From CAKVLS01 sp045651685 (GTDB lineage Bacteria; Bacillota; Clostridia; Christensenellales; UBA1242): DNA of 30,515 nt. The stretch is from positions 1 to 30,515 of the forward strand of contig JAZRSV010000006.1 of NCBI GenBank assembly GCA_045651685.1. The letters run 5' to 3'. Position 1 is the stretch's first letter, and the number at the start of each line of letters is the position of its first letter. Of this stretch, positions 22,410 through 30,479 are shown one piece after another. The notes under the pieces were generated by a model. The model had not been told where the DNA came from. It saw only the letters and a list, made by a program, of their open reading frames with translations, and did not search any database. Position numbers and translations under genes: made by a program.

Positions 22410-22877
22410 TTATTTTCCTTCTTTTTTGTTTTCGCTAAAACCAAACAGCAGATACATGACAAACAAAAATACGCCAACACACAAAAATACATCTGCTACA
22501 TTAAACACCGGGAAGCTTGGCCAAAAATCAAATACCAAAAAGTCTCTTACTCCACCTAAAAATATACGATCAATAAGATTGCCTACACCACCACCTACAA
22601 TAAACGAAAAGGCAATGTTGTATAATATACTTTCTGATTTGTATTTAGAATCAAACAAAAATAAAAATACCAAAAATATTAAAGTGACTACAATAAGTAC
22701 CCAAGTGTGACCACTCAAAATACTCCATGCAGCACCCTTGTTAAGATCTACACTATGAATAGAAATAAAACCTTTCAAAAAAGGATAAACCTTGTCTTGA
22801 AAAGCGATTTTTGTAATAAGATCTATTGCAACCACGGCGGGCAATATGCATAGTTTTAGAATAATATTCTTTTTCAA
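22410..22877 (-). CDS. lspA: Lipoprotein signal peptidase II
   Basis: 155 aa, starting at a TTG (22877) with TAGGAG eight bases upstream; no ATG fits. Four membrane segments are seen. The family blocks are GNLIDRI (99-105), GGVRDFL with D112, and FPVFNVADV with D129; D112 and D129 match the catalytic Asp pair of LspA. It removes the signal peptide from prolipoproteins. A promoter at 22899-22928 lies just upstream. Confidence 0.95.
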   Translation of the reverse strand: MKKNIILKLCILPAVVAIDLITKIAFQDKVYPFLKGFISIHSVDLNKGAAWSILSGHTWVLIVVTLIFLVFLFLFDSKYKSESILYNIAFSFIVGGGVGNLIDRIFLGGVRDFLVFDFWPSFPVFNVADVFLCVGVFLFVMYLLFGFSENKKEGK

Positions 22878-22898
22878 AATCCTTACTCCTACTGCTGT

Positions 22899-22928
22899 AT
22901 TATACTACAAAAGTATATGTTTTGACAA
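22899..22928 (-). promoter_or_regulatory. Promoter of the lspA operon
   Basis: Minus strand: -35 TTGTCA (22923-22928), 18-base spacer, -10 TATAAT (22899-22904), about 21 bases before the TTG start. Confidence 0.65.
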
Positions 22929-22979
22929 TACTTTGTGTCAAAAAACACCAATGCAAAAGTCTCAATACTATACTACTCA

Positions 22980-23013
22980 AAAATAAAAAAAGCAACCAAA
23001 ATGTTGCTTTTTT
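22980..23013 (-). terminator. Terminator after sepF
   Basis: Eleven-base arms AAAAAAGCAAC and GTTGCTTTTTT (22985-22995, 23003-23013) around a 7-base loop, with T-rich sequence following on the minus strand. Confidence 0.8.
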
Positions 23014-23019
23014 GTCATA

Positions 23020-23493
23020 TTAGTCGTTATTTTCTGGTTGAGGGTTGGTTTGAGTCATAATGTTAATGCCCTCTGGAGTTAGCAAAAATAGATCGCCTTG
23101 AAGCCTTCTTATGCCACCTCTCAATGCATATACAGCACCGCTTAAAAAGTCCAAAACTTTTTCTGCCTCGGTGTTTTGCAAGTTGCCCAAGTTTACTATA
23201 CAAGACTCATGTCTGCGCAAGCACTCAATTAATAATTGAATATCTTTATCAGTTTTTGGAGCATAAATAACCACATTTTTGCCCGCCATAGCGCCGTTAA
23301 ATGCTGGTATTTGAGACAAGTTGACAGCACTAGAGTCTATACTTGATGTAGCAAAAGTTTTTGCCATACCGTTGTCAAAATTAGAATATTTTTCGTTAGG
23401 TATTATGCTTGTTGAAGGTGCTTTTTTTGCTGGCTTTTTTTGTTGACCATCGCTAAAGCCTACCCCTTTCATGATAAAGTTAATAAAGCCCAT
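23020..23493 (-). CDS. sepF: SepF, FtsZ-associated division protein
   Basis: 157 aa. The N-terminal MGFINFIMKGVGF can form the membrane-binding amphipathic helix, followed by a Lys/Ser/Ala-rich linker. The SepF core (about 68-148) reads NVVIYAPKTDKDIQLLIECL, then IVNLGNLQNTEAEKVLDFLSGA and YALRGGIRRLQGDLFLLTPEG. SepF tethers FtsZ to the membrane and bundles it. AAGGAG precedes the ATG and a promoter lies at 23519-23548. In many Firmicutes it is next to ftsZ/ylmE; here it stands alone between an MBL hydrolase and lspA. Confidence 0.92.
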   Translation of the reverse strand: MGFINFIMKGVGFSDGQQKKPAKKAPSTSIIPNEKYSNFDNGMAKTFATSSIDSSAVNLSQIPAFNGAMAGKNVVIYAPKTDKDIQLLIECLRRHESCIVNLGNLQNTEAEKVLDFLSGAVYALRGGIRRLQGDLFLLTPEGINIMTQTNPQPENND

Positions 23494-23518
23494 TGCTTTC
23501 TCCTTAAGTATATATTAT

Positions 23519-23548
23519 ATAATAACACATATTTTTTTTGCTTGGCAA
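23519..23548 (-). promoter_or_regulatory. Promoter of sepF
   Basis: Minus strand: -35 TTGCCA (23543-23548), 18-base spacer, -10 TATTAT (23519-23524), about 25 bases before the ATG. Confidence 0.5.
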
Positions 23549-23581
23549 TTAAACTTGGTACAAAAAATACTATTTTTGATG

Positions 23582-24166
23582 CTAAATCGCACCTTTTGGG
23601 CCATGTCCAGCATAAATTGTGTGATTTTTGTATAAGGTTAATAACTTTTTGATAGAGTTTTGCATTTGTATATAGTCGCTTGTTGGCACATCTGTTCGGC
23701 CAATACAATTTTTGAATATGGTGTCTCCACTAAACATAATTTGGTCTGCTACATAGCACACCCCACAACTTGTATGCCCCGGAGTCTCGACAACTGTTAT
23801 CTCTTCTTTTATTAAGTTTAGCTTATCGCCTTCTTTTACAAATACACAGTTTTGCTCATCAATTTTTACTGTGACTGATCTTAATAAAGCAAACAAAGAT
23901 GCATTTAGTTCGCCATCACTCAACTTTTCGTATGCTAATTTGTGCATATAACATTTTACACCAAATTTGTTAACAATATCATCCAAGTATTGTATATGGT
24001 CAAAGTGTCCATGTGTTATAAGCACCCCAACAACTTGTTTGCCTTGGGTATATTTTTCTATTTCTTCTGCAGGGCATGCAGCATCTATTATTATAGCTTT
24101 GTCATCGCTTATAACAACATAAGTGTTGTTTTCTAATGCTCCCCAAAGTATAGTTTTTATTTGCAT
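23582..24166 (-). CDS. MBL-fold metallohydrolase, glyoxalase II-like
   Basis: 194 aa. The metal-binding blocks are complete: THGHFDHI (HxHxDH), ETPGHTSCG (second His), FSGDTIF (bridging Asp) and YAGHGP (last His). The size and the wording (GDTIFKNCIGRTD) fit the short bacterial glyoxalase II-like group that hydrolyses thioesters such as lactoylglutathione or related metabolites. The exact substrate is unknown. GAGGAAAAA precedes the ATG. It follows the YgjV-like gene by 27 bases, probably on the same transcript. Confidence 0.9.
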   Translation of the reverse strand: MQIKTILWGALENNTYVVISDDKAIIIDAACPAEEIEKYTQGKQVVGVLITHGHFDHIQYLDDIVNKFGVKCYMHKLAYEKLSDGELNASLFALLRSVTVKIDEQNCVFVKEGDKLNLIKEEITVVETPGHTSCGVCYVADQIMFSGDTIFKNCIGRTDVPTSDYIQMQNSIKKLLTLYKNHTIYAGHGPKGAI

Positions 24167-24193
24167 ATATTTTTCCTCAATGCAAAAATTGTA

Positions 24194-24712
24194 TCACATT
24201 TTTTTTATTATTTTAAGCAAAAAACATTGTTTTTTTATAGAAAAAATTGCAACAATAAGCAAAATTGCCTCTTGCAAGCAACTAACATACAAAGAGACAA
24301 TGATATTGTATGTCAATAAACAAATTGACAAAATTATGCTACCTAGTTTTATAACCGTTTCGCTATGTTGCCATGTCGCATAGGTAAAGATGCTTATGCC
24401 GACACATGGCAATATGTCTACAAAAGTATTATAATTTATTATCCCACATATCCAAGTGATAATAACAAATGTTAACATTATAACTGTTGGGCATGTAGCA
24501 TCATACAAGTCATAACAAAAAAATACAACAACTCTAATTGTTGCAATTAATACACACAAAAAACCCACATAATTAGCACCAAAAGCATACGCAAGACTAT
24601 AACATATATTGGCAGGTATCTGATATAACAATATTCTATTTTTACTTTTACAAAGCAAGCTTATAACCGAAAAAATTAGTGCTAACCAGCTTAATATTAT
24701 TTTTGTATACAT
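24194..24712 (-). CDS. Multi-pass membrane protein, YgjV-like
   Basis: 172 aa. About five to six hydrophobic segments fill the protein. The order LALIFSVISLLCKSKNRILL, then QIPANICYSLAYAFGANYVG and IATIRVVVFF resembles the YgjV inner-membrane family, whose function is not known. The start ATG (24712) has no ribosome binding site, and a TATAAT (24724-24729) ends only 11 bases upstream, so the leader would be about 5 bases. The similarity is by pattern only. Confidence 0.6.
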   Translation of the reverse strand: MYTKIILSWLALIFSVISLLCKSKNRILLYQIPANICYSLAYAFGANYVGFLCVLIATIRVVVFFCYDLYDATCPTVIMLTFVIITWICGIINYNTFVDILPCVGISIFTYATWQHSETVIKLGSIILSICLLTYNIIVSLYVSCLQEAILLIVAIFSIKKQCFLLKIIKKM

Positions 24713-24723
24713 AGTAGATATTT

Positions 24724-24729
24724 ATTATA
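24724..24729 (-). promoter_or_regulatory. -10 element close to the YgjV-like start codon
   Basis: Minus-strand TATAAT lies 11 bases before the ATG, in a run of AT-rich sequence after the operon terminator. No clear -35. Confidence 0.4.
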
Positions 24730-24748
24730 TGTACATATTATATATAAC

Positions 24749-24780
24749 AAAAAAAAGACCTAAAATGGTGTTTTTTGTTA
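24749..24780 (-). terminator. Weak terminator after the LOG-like gene
   Basis: A run of A with ACC pairs with GGT and a run of eight T around an ATTTTA loop. The stem is mostly A-T pairs, so strength is uncertain. Confidence 0.45.
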
Positions 24781-24783
24781 ATT

Positions 24784-25398
24784 TTATATAGAATCTCTCT
24801 TTTTTAGTTTTAGTCTAGATACACCAGAACGGCGTTTGTAGTTTTTGATAAGTTCTATCGCCTCATCTGCACTTGTGACAACATTAACTTGCTCTGCAAA
24901 TTCGTTTTCGTCACATAGATCTTCTTTAGCTTGCTCTTTATAAAAGTCTAACAATTTATCAAAGAAGTGATCGATATTAACCAAAATAATTTCGTACGCA
25001 TTAGGGTACATACGGTTTATTTCGTAAAATGTAGTAAACTCATGCAAAGTACCGTTAGCACCTGGCAACACAACCAACACATCTGTATTTTCGGCAAATG
25101 TTTGTAGACGGTTATTTAGATGTGCACATGGTATATGATCGCCTACCATGTCTTCTCTATAATTGTTGATATAAACAACATCAAGGTCAACAAGTCTTAC
25201 TTTGTCGTTGTACTTAATAAACTCATTATAAGTGACACCCATTAAACCAAATTCGTTGCAACCTTGCAAATAAACATACTGTCTTTTACCTAGGTATTCG
25301 CCTATCTTTCTAGCTGCTTCTACAATGTTTTTGTTTTTAGGTAATCTACAACCTTCTGCAACAAAAACTCTTACATCTTTATCATCTTTAATGTTCAT
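24784..25398 (-). CDS. LOG/SLOG-family nucleotide-binding protein
   Basis: 204 aa. Rossmann-like fold with YLQGCNEFGLMG at about 43-54 (usual form GGGxxGLMG) and PGANGTLHE at 112-120 (usual form PGGxGTxxE, Glu kept). LOG enzymes release the base from nucleoside 5'-monophosphates. Related SLOG domains are proposed nucleotide sensors in bacterial signalling and conflict systems. The Gly-to-Ala and altered glycine loop make it a divergent member. AAAAGGAG precedes the ATG. It starts 13 bases after the 432-aa gene and is the last gene of the operon with the DisA_N-like protein, which favours a role linked to nucleotide signalling. Confidence 0.78.
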   Translation of the reverse strand: MNIKDDKDVRVFVAEGCRLPKNKNIVEAARKIGEYLGKRQYVYLQGCNEFGLMGVTYNEFIKYNDKVRLVDLDVVYINNYREDMVGDHIPCAHLNNRLQTFAENTDVLVVLPGANGTLHEFTTFYEINRMYPNAYEIILVNIDHFFDKLLDFYKEQAKEDLCDENEFAEQVNVVTSADEAIELIKNYKRRSGVSRLKLKKRDSI

Positions 25399-25411
25399 AA
25401 CATTCTCCTTT

Positions 25412-26710
25412 TTAGTCTTGGCCTAATTGTGTTCTGCCAAAATATGTTTTGCTACATATGTCACTAATCTTATCAAGTTTGCCATTGCGAGACAAATCTA
25501 TAAATTCGCTAGCCTTTGCATCAAAATCAATCTCTTGATCGATAAATTTGGCAACAATGTCACACCACTCGTGTCTACATTTGCTCGAGAACACTAACTT
25601 TAATAAGATATTGCTATCTGACCAAAAATAATTTTTGAAATAATATATCCATTTTTCGTTAGAAATATTATCTAATATATATTCGGCATTTAATCTAGAT
25701 TCTTTAATATATCCATAACTATTGCCCATATACGCAATTAGCGCTGGGGTTATTATACATCTAGCAAAAACTGCCGGCGAATATATATATTCTTTTAGAT
25801 CTATTATCGCTGCTGTTTCTTCTCTACGGTTTGACATATCATAATGGCAAGAAATAACATCTTGACCAGTCTTATATAGTTTGTGAACAATATCAAGGTC
25901 TGTGTTAAAGTCTGGCATTTTGATAGTGCTTAAAGAAGCTATCTCTGCAAAAACAGCCTTTTGCAAAGAATCTTGTGGCAAAGATTTGTAATAAAAAGCA
26001 AAAAACAATTTATCACTGGTAGGTATACCATCCCACAATGCAGGCAATAACAATCTAAAATTATTGATTATTGCGGCATGTTTGTCTTCGCCCTTATACT
26101 CATATAGCAACTCATAAATTAGTCGTGCTATAACGATTTTTTCGTGTCTTGTTGCATTGACAATTTTTACATATTCTTGACTTAATGGCAACAAACTTTC
26201 GTTTTGCAATTTGTTTACTAACGCCGCAAAACTATTTTCAAAATTTGTATAATCCTTAAACAAAACAGAGTCAAAACAACATCTCAAATAATAATCCGCT
26301 TGCTCTTTTGTTATAGATGTAGCAGAGTTATAATAATTTTGTATTTGCAACAATTCGATAAGTTCTACTATTTTTAGTTGCTCTTCTTTGTTGATAAGCT
26401 CAAATTTTGTAGCAAGGCCTATTAAGTATATGTCAGGCACATCTGACATGCTACTTTTGTTAATGACATAGCACAAGCCTTTTACTAACTTTTCGCCAAG
26501 CCCCATAAGAGGTTTTTTTAGAGTGCGCAAAGTTATCTTGTACATATACTCTAATAAGTATCTGTTCATGTTGGCATTGTACAATGTCTGTATATAATCT
26601 TTATCATAATCAGTCAAATTAACAGTGTCTTTTTGCAAAATGTCCAAAACAGAATCTTTTTGACAGCTGCCAGTTGATACTCCAGTCTCCCAAATTGCAT
26701 CTCTTGTCAT
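25412..26710 (-). CDS. Unrecognised helical protein in a putative nucleotide-signalling operon
   Basis: 432 aa, no family recognised. No signal peptide or membrane segment. The sequence looks almost wholly alpha-helical, with many Leu/Ile/Tyr-rich amphipathic stretches (for example NRYLLEYMYKITLRTLKKPL near 49-68 and IARLIYELLYEYKG near 200). This could be a repeat or scaffold-type solenoid. Cys residues are scattered, with no zinc pattern. Its ATG overlaps the DisA_N-like stop as TAATG, and the LOG-like gene starts 13 bases after its own stop. It is therefore almost certainly made together with both, and may be a partner or target. Confidence 0.75.
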   Translation of the reverse strand: MTRDAIWETGVSTGSCQKDSVLDILQKDTVNLTDYDKDYIQTLYNANMNRYLLEYMYKITLRTLKKPLMGLGEKLVKGLCYVINKSSMSDVPDIYLIGLATKFELINKEEQLKIVELIELLQIQNYYNSATSITKEQADYYLRCCFDSVLFKDYTNFENSFAALVNKLQNESLLPLSQEYVKIVNATRHEKIVIARLIYELLYEYKGEDKHAAIINNFRLLLPALWDGIPTSDKLFFAFYYKSLPQDSLQKAVFAEIASLSTIKMPDFNTDLDIVHKLYKTGQDVISCHYDMSNRREETAAIIDLKEYIYSPAVFARCIITPALIAYMGNSYGYIKESRLNAEYILDNISNEKWIYYFKNYFWSDSNILLKLVFSSKCRHEWCDIVAKFIDQEIDFDAKASEFIDLSRNGKLDKISDICSKTYFGRTQLGQD

Positions 26711-27747
26711 TATTTTACAACCTCTTCGTAAAAAATTTCACCATCTTGAGATTGAAAATAAACACCAATAATTCGTCTTACTTTGCTGTTTATAACGGTA
26801 TATGCAGCTCTTTTTCTTGCGCCGCCTACAATGTTATTTAGTTTGTTATTAGAGGTAATAAACACATTGTATGCCCTTATACGGCCTGCATTGTCAACAA
26901 TTGTGATACCATCATAATTAAGCATCTCAATAAACAATTCTGCTATGTTGTTTAACTTATTATCAGAGTAGCTCTTTGTCTGCAAAAATGCTTTAGAAAA
27001 CTCTATTGGTTCTTCTAGCCAAATACCATCGCTAAAATAACCCTTATCTTGATAGTCTTTGTCAACAATAACGCAAATAGCACCATGTATATCATTAAAG
27101 GCTTTTTTTAGAATATTGCCATACAAAATCTTAATTTCGTTAAGCTTTTTCTTGGTGGTTTTTAGTTTTGAAATACTTGCAGTAACAAAACGGTTAACTA
27201 CGCTATCTCTATTGATATATTTTTGGTTAGTGATAGAAAAGTTAACTACAGCTTCGTTAGAGTGTATACCCTTTAGATAAACTGAATATGAACTTACAGC
27301 ATCTAAAGCGATAAACGAAAATTTGTCTGACAAGCTTGTGATATTTTCGTTTTCAAATACAAGTTCTTTTATGTCTTTTTCTTTTATACTATTAAAAGCT
27401 TTGCAAATACCATAATGATATTTGTTGTCTTTTATCTCTATATAAATAACCCAGTCAATTTTGCAAAAGCCCATTAGCGCTTTCATACGAGAGTTAAACT
27501 TTAATTCGTTATCATCAACAAATAATTGTAGTTTGTAGCAATTATTTATATTTTTGGTCACTTTATCTATATCATTGGTTATAAACAAGCTAGGTCTTAT
27601 TTTTACGCTTTCTTCTTCGTAATTACAAAACCTATACATGTAGTTCATAACAAATGTCAAAAATCTCTCTGGCATTGTTGGAAATTCTTTACTTACAAAT
27701 TTTACAACCAACTCTTTTGCATCAGTATAAAATAGATTTTCTACCAT
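26710..27747 (-). CDS. DisA_N (diadenylate cyclase)-like protein with N-terminal sensor-like region
   Basis: 345 aa. The C-terminal part (about 265-345) follows the DisA_N/DAC layout: NYDGITIVDNAGRIRAYNVF (usual DGA motif here DGI, 279-281), then GGARKRAAY (usual RHR motif here RKR, 311-313) and IGVYFQSQDGEIFY in place of the SEE region. The first 250 residues include SVKIRPSLFIT (about 47-57) and HGAICVIVD (221-229), resembling the sensor regions described in front of DAC domains. If active it would make c-di-AMP or a related dinucleotide from ATP; the altered motifs could mean changed activity or a binding-only role. AAAGGAG precedes the ATG. It is coupled to the 432-aa gene by a TAATG overlap. 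Confidence 0.68.
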   Translation of the reverse strand: MVENLFYTDAKELVVKFVSKEFPTMPERFLTFVMNYMYRFCNYEEESVKIRPSLFITNDIDKVTKNINNCYKLQLFVDDNELKFNSRMKALMGFCKIDWVIYIEIKDNKYHYGICKAFNSIKEKDIKELVFENENITSLSDKFSFIALDAVSSYSVYLKGIHSNEAVVNFSITNQKYINRDSVVNRFVTASISKLKTTKKKLNEIKILYGNILKKAFNDIHGAICVIVDKDYQDKGYFSDGIWLEEPIEFSKAFLQTKSYSDNKLNNIAELFIEMLNYDGITIVDNAGRIRAYNVFITSNNKLNNIVGGARKRAAYTVINSKVRRIIGVYFQSQDGEIFYEEVVK

Positions 27748-27772
27748 TTAACTCTCCTTTGTTTGCTAGATT

Positions 27773-28978
27773 TTATTTTTTAGTACTTTTTGATTTTTCT
27801 TGTTGCTTTATACTTTTCTTTTTTTGATCGATTAGATACAAATATCTATCATATGCATCTTGAACTTTTTGCTCCCAAGTGCGGTACAACTCGTTGTGTG
27901 CATTGTTAGAAACTTTTGTATAAAGTTCTTTGTCGTTTAATATTTGTTCTACTTTATCTGCAAAGCCTTCTACAGTTGGTTTTGCGATAAATGCATTGTG
28001 ATCATTAGTAAGACCACTTATAGCAGCAATGCCCTCTATCAAAACTGTAGGGGTATGTTGAGCAGCACCTTCGTATTTTACTAGACCATCAGTATCATAA
28101 ACAGAAGGGAATAATACTAGGTCACTAGCTGCATAATATTTTGTAAGCAAACTTCTATCGCTTAAGCTACCTGTAAAGATAACATTGTCTTGCAAACCAA
28201 GTTCGTTTACTTTTTCTTTTAGTTTTTCTAAATCCATACCATCGCCGACATAAATCATCTTAAAGTCGATGTTGCGGTCTTTTAGAATCTTTAGGCTCTC
28301 TGCAATAAATATGATATTCTTTTGCAATATCATACGACCTACAAATAAGAATACTGGAGTTTTTGCTTTGATATCATGCAATTTGCAAATTTCTTTTCTT
28401 GCGGCTTGTTTGTCAACTGGCAACATCTCTGTACCAGAACGCATAACAAACGAATTCTTTTTGTATCCGTAGCTTTTTAATATATCTTGGGTATTTTCGT
28501 TAACTGCCCATACTTCATCACAACCATTAAAGGTTTTCATGATGCTTTTTACCATTAGATTAGCAATCCACTCAAATCTTACAGCACGCTTAAAGTCTTG
28601 CTTAAATTGACTGTGCATTGTTGCAACTACTGGTATGTTTTTTTGTCTAGCGATTTTTACACCCATCTTACCAACATTAAATGGAGAATGGATATGTATA
28701 ATATCAATTTCTTTTTCTTTCATTAGTTTTTTGAACTTTCTATCACAACCTGGAGTTGCATAGTCATAACCAATTAGAGGTACTCTAAATGCTCCACAAC
28801 GAATAACTTCATATTCAAGTTCGTCTTTGTGACCTTTTCTTCTTGGTGCTACTACAAAGACATTTGCTTTGTCTTTTAGTATTCTTGCATAGTGATTAAC
28901 TACAGTGATAACACCATCTATCATTGGATAAAAAGCATCAGTAAACAATGCTATATTTAGTTTTTTATCTTTTCCCAT
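27773..28978 (-). CDS. GT4-family glycosyltransferase (glycolipid/diacylglycerol type)
   Basis: 401 aa. Two Rossmann halves: IALFTDAFYPMIDGVITVV at about 9-27 with the glycine-turn acceptor loop, IHIHSPF and ATMHSQF in the N-terminal half, FLFVGRMILQKN near 211-222 opening the donor half, and the EX-type region KYEGAAQHTPTVLIEG. The C-terminal tail is very Lys-rich, suggesting contact with acidic lipids. Closest by pattern are bacterial glucosyl-diacylglycerol synthases and related GT4 enzymes, so a membrane glycolipid product is likely but unproven. It follows the methyltransferase-like gene by 11 bases and precedes the DisA_N-like gene by 25. Confidence 0.85.
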   Translation of the reverse strand: MGKDKKLNIALFTDAFYPMIDGVITVVNHYARILKDKANVFVVAPRRKGHKDELEYEVIRCGAFRVPLIGYDYATPGCDRKFKKLMKEKEIDIIHIHSPFNVGKMGVKIARQKNIPVVATMHSQFKQDFKRAVRFEWIANLMVKSIMKTFNGCDEVWAVNENTQDILKSYGYKKNSFVMRSGTEMLPVDKQAARKEICKLHDIKAKTPVFLFVGRMILQKNIIFIAESLKILKDRNIDFKMIYVGDGMDLEKLKEKVNELGLQDNVIFTGSLSDRSLLTKYYAASDLVLFPSVYDTDGLVKYEGAAQHTPTVLIEGIAAISGLTNDHNAFIAKPTVEGFADKVEQILNDKELYTKVSNNAHNELYRTWEQKVQDAYDRYLYLIDQKKKSIKQQEKSKSTKK

Positions 28979-28989
28979 AATGCAACCTC

Positions 28990-29544
28990 TTATTTTTCAA
29001 ACAAATAACCAATATCGTTTTGACCATCAAACTTGTACAAACTATCGTAGCCAACGCTACCAACTTTGATAGTTTTGATAAGTTTGAAACCGTTTTTTAG
29101 GCCGGTATTAATTATGTCAAAGCTTTTTATACCCTTGTGGTTAAGGTCTTCGACAATAAGCAAATATTTTGTATATACACCAAACAAACCTTGCTTTAGG
29201 CCTTCTACATCATCACCTCTGTCTATAGCACGAGATAATGTTAGATGTGCTACTACCAAGTCATATTGTTTTAGCAAACGCTCACAAGAAAGGTCTTTTT
29301 CTACAACCTTCCAGTTAGGAGACTTGATCGCTCTGTGCATAAGAGCTATTCTCTCATCATAAGGAGTAGAAATAATAGCATCTACTTGGGCTTTGTCAAA
29401 AGTATTAATTATGTTGTACAAACTTGTTCTACCACTACCAATGTCAGCAATAAAATCTAACTTTTCGTTTCTTATCAAACTAAACATTTGATTAAAGATT
29501 TTGCAATGCTCTGGACGAGGAGTGTATTTTTTTGCAAAAAACAT
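28990..29544 (-). CDS. SAM-methyltransferase-like Rossmann protein
   Basis: 184 aa. IADIGSGRTSLYNII at about 33-47 resembles motif I of class I methyltransferases (DxGxGxxS). VDAIISTPYDERI may be the second strand, and YDLVVAHLTLSRA (about 114-126) is like motif IV. No substrate domain is visible and the family is not certain. It starts 1 base after the SDR stop and is followed closely by the glycosyltransferase, so it probably acts in the same pathway. Confidence 0.55.
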   Translation of the reverse strand: MFFAKKYTPRPEHCKIFNQMFSLIRNEKLDFIADIGSGRTSLYNIINTFDKAQVDAIISTPYDERIALMHRAIKSPNWKVVEKDLSCERLLKQYDLVVAHLTLSRAIDRGDDVEGLKQGLFGVYTKYLLIVEDLNHKGIKSFDIINTGLKNGFKLIKTIKVGSVGYDSLYKFDGQNDIGYLFEK

Positions 29545-29545
29545 T

Positions 29546-30361
29546 TTACTTTTCGTTCTCCTTAACTTTTATAGTTTTGTATCCACCAAACATCTTGCTT
29601 ATAACACCATGAACCCAACTAGCTGGGAAAACTTTTGTCATAAAATAAAGTAGTTTGTATTTGCCACCAACTATAACAAAAGGTTTGTTGTGTTTTTTGA
29701 TACTTTGTTTGTATAGAGCACGAGCTACAACATCTGGAGCCATACGCTTATGTTCTCTTGTATCAACAGCAAGAGCTGCGTTTCTTACACGGTCACCATA
29801 TCTCTCGTTAGTGTCATAATTTTTGATACGATTTTTTGTAAAACTTGTCTTTACATCACCAGGACAAACTGACAATACACCAATATCAAAACTCTTGCAC
29901 TCTAGTCTCATAGATTGGCTCAACATATGTACAGCTGCTTTACTTGCACAATACAAACTTCTAAATGGCAATGGGAATAGCGCACAAGCAGAACTTATGT
30001 TAATAATTTTGCCGCCCTTGTTCATATAAGGCAAGCAGTATTTTGAGCAATATACAACACCAAAATAGTTTACTTCAAACAATTGTTGCATTGTTTGATC
30101 ATCTATAAGTTCTACAGCACCAGAAATGCCATAGCCTGCGTTGTTAATCAAAATATCAATATTGCCAAACTTGTCATGTATTTTGTCAAATGTGTCTTTT
30201 ACCATTACTTCGTTAGACACATCGCACAAATAAAAGTTTTTTGAGTGGTTTTGGTTTTTTAGAGATAAAACAACAACTGTATCGCCATTTTGAGCAAATA
30301 ACTTTGCAGTTTTTTCACCTATACCGCTAGTACCACCAGTAACTACAACTACTCTACCCAT
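29546..30361 (-). CDS. Short-chain dehydrogenase/reductase
   Basis: 271 aa. The cofactor motif TGGTSGIGEKTAK is at about 8-20, NNAGYG at 91-96, the catalytic Ser in INISSA near 140, and YCASK with Tyr and Lys as the active-site pair near 153-157. Classical SDR layout, with a hydrophobic/basic C-terminal extension (KLLYFMTKVFPASWVHGVISKMFGGYKTIK) that could associate with the membrane, as in several lipid-acting SDRs. The NAD(H) or NADP(H) preference and the substrate are not certain. AAAGGT lies 11 bases before the ATG. It is the first gene of the operon running to 24784. Confidence 0.9.
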   Translation of the reverse strand: MGRVVVVTGGTSGIGEKTAKLFAQNGDTVVVLSLKNQNHSKNFYLCDVSNEVMVKDTFDKIHDKFGNIDILINNAGYGISGAVELIDDQTMQQLFEVNYFGVVYCSKYCLPYMNKGGKIINISSACALFPLPFRSLYCASKAAVHMLSQSMRLECKSFDIGVLSVCPGDVKTSFTKNRIKNYDTNERYGDRVRNAALAVDTREHKRMAPDVVARALYKQSIKKHNKPFVIVGGKYKLLYFMTKVFPASWVHGVISKMFGGYKTIKVKENEK

Positions 30362-30450
30362 AATATTTTTTTACCTTTTATATTAAAAATTTTTTTACTT
30401 TTTATCTTATTTAAGTCAAAAAAGTGTAGACTCCTCCAACTTATATTTCA

Positions 30451-30479
30451 AGTATATACCAATTTGTTTTTTGACGCAA
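30451..30479 (-). promoter_or_regulatory. Promoter of the SDR-to-LOG operon
   Basis: Minus strand: -35 TTGCGT (30474-30479), 17-base spacer, -10 TATACT (30451-30456). This gives a leader of about 80 bases that contains a GGAGGAG (near 30430) with no start codon near it. Confidence 0.5.
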
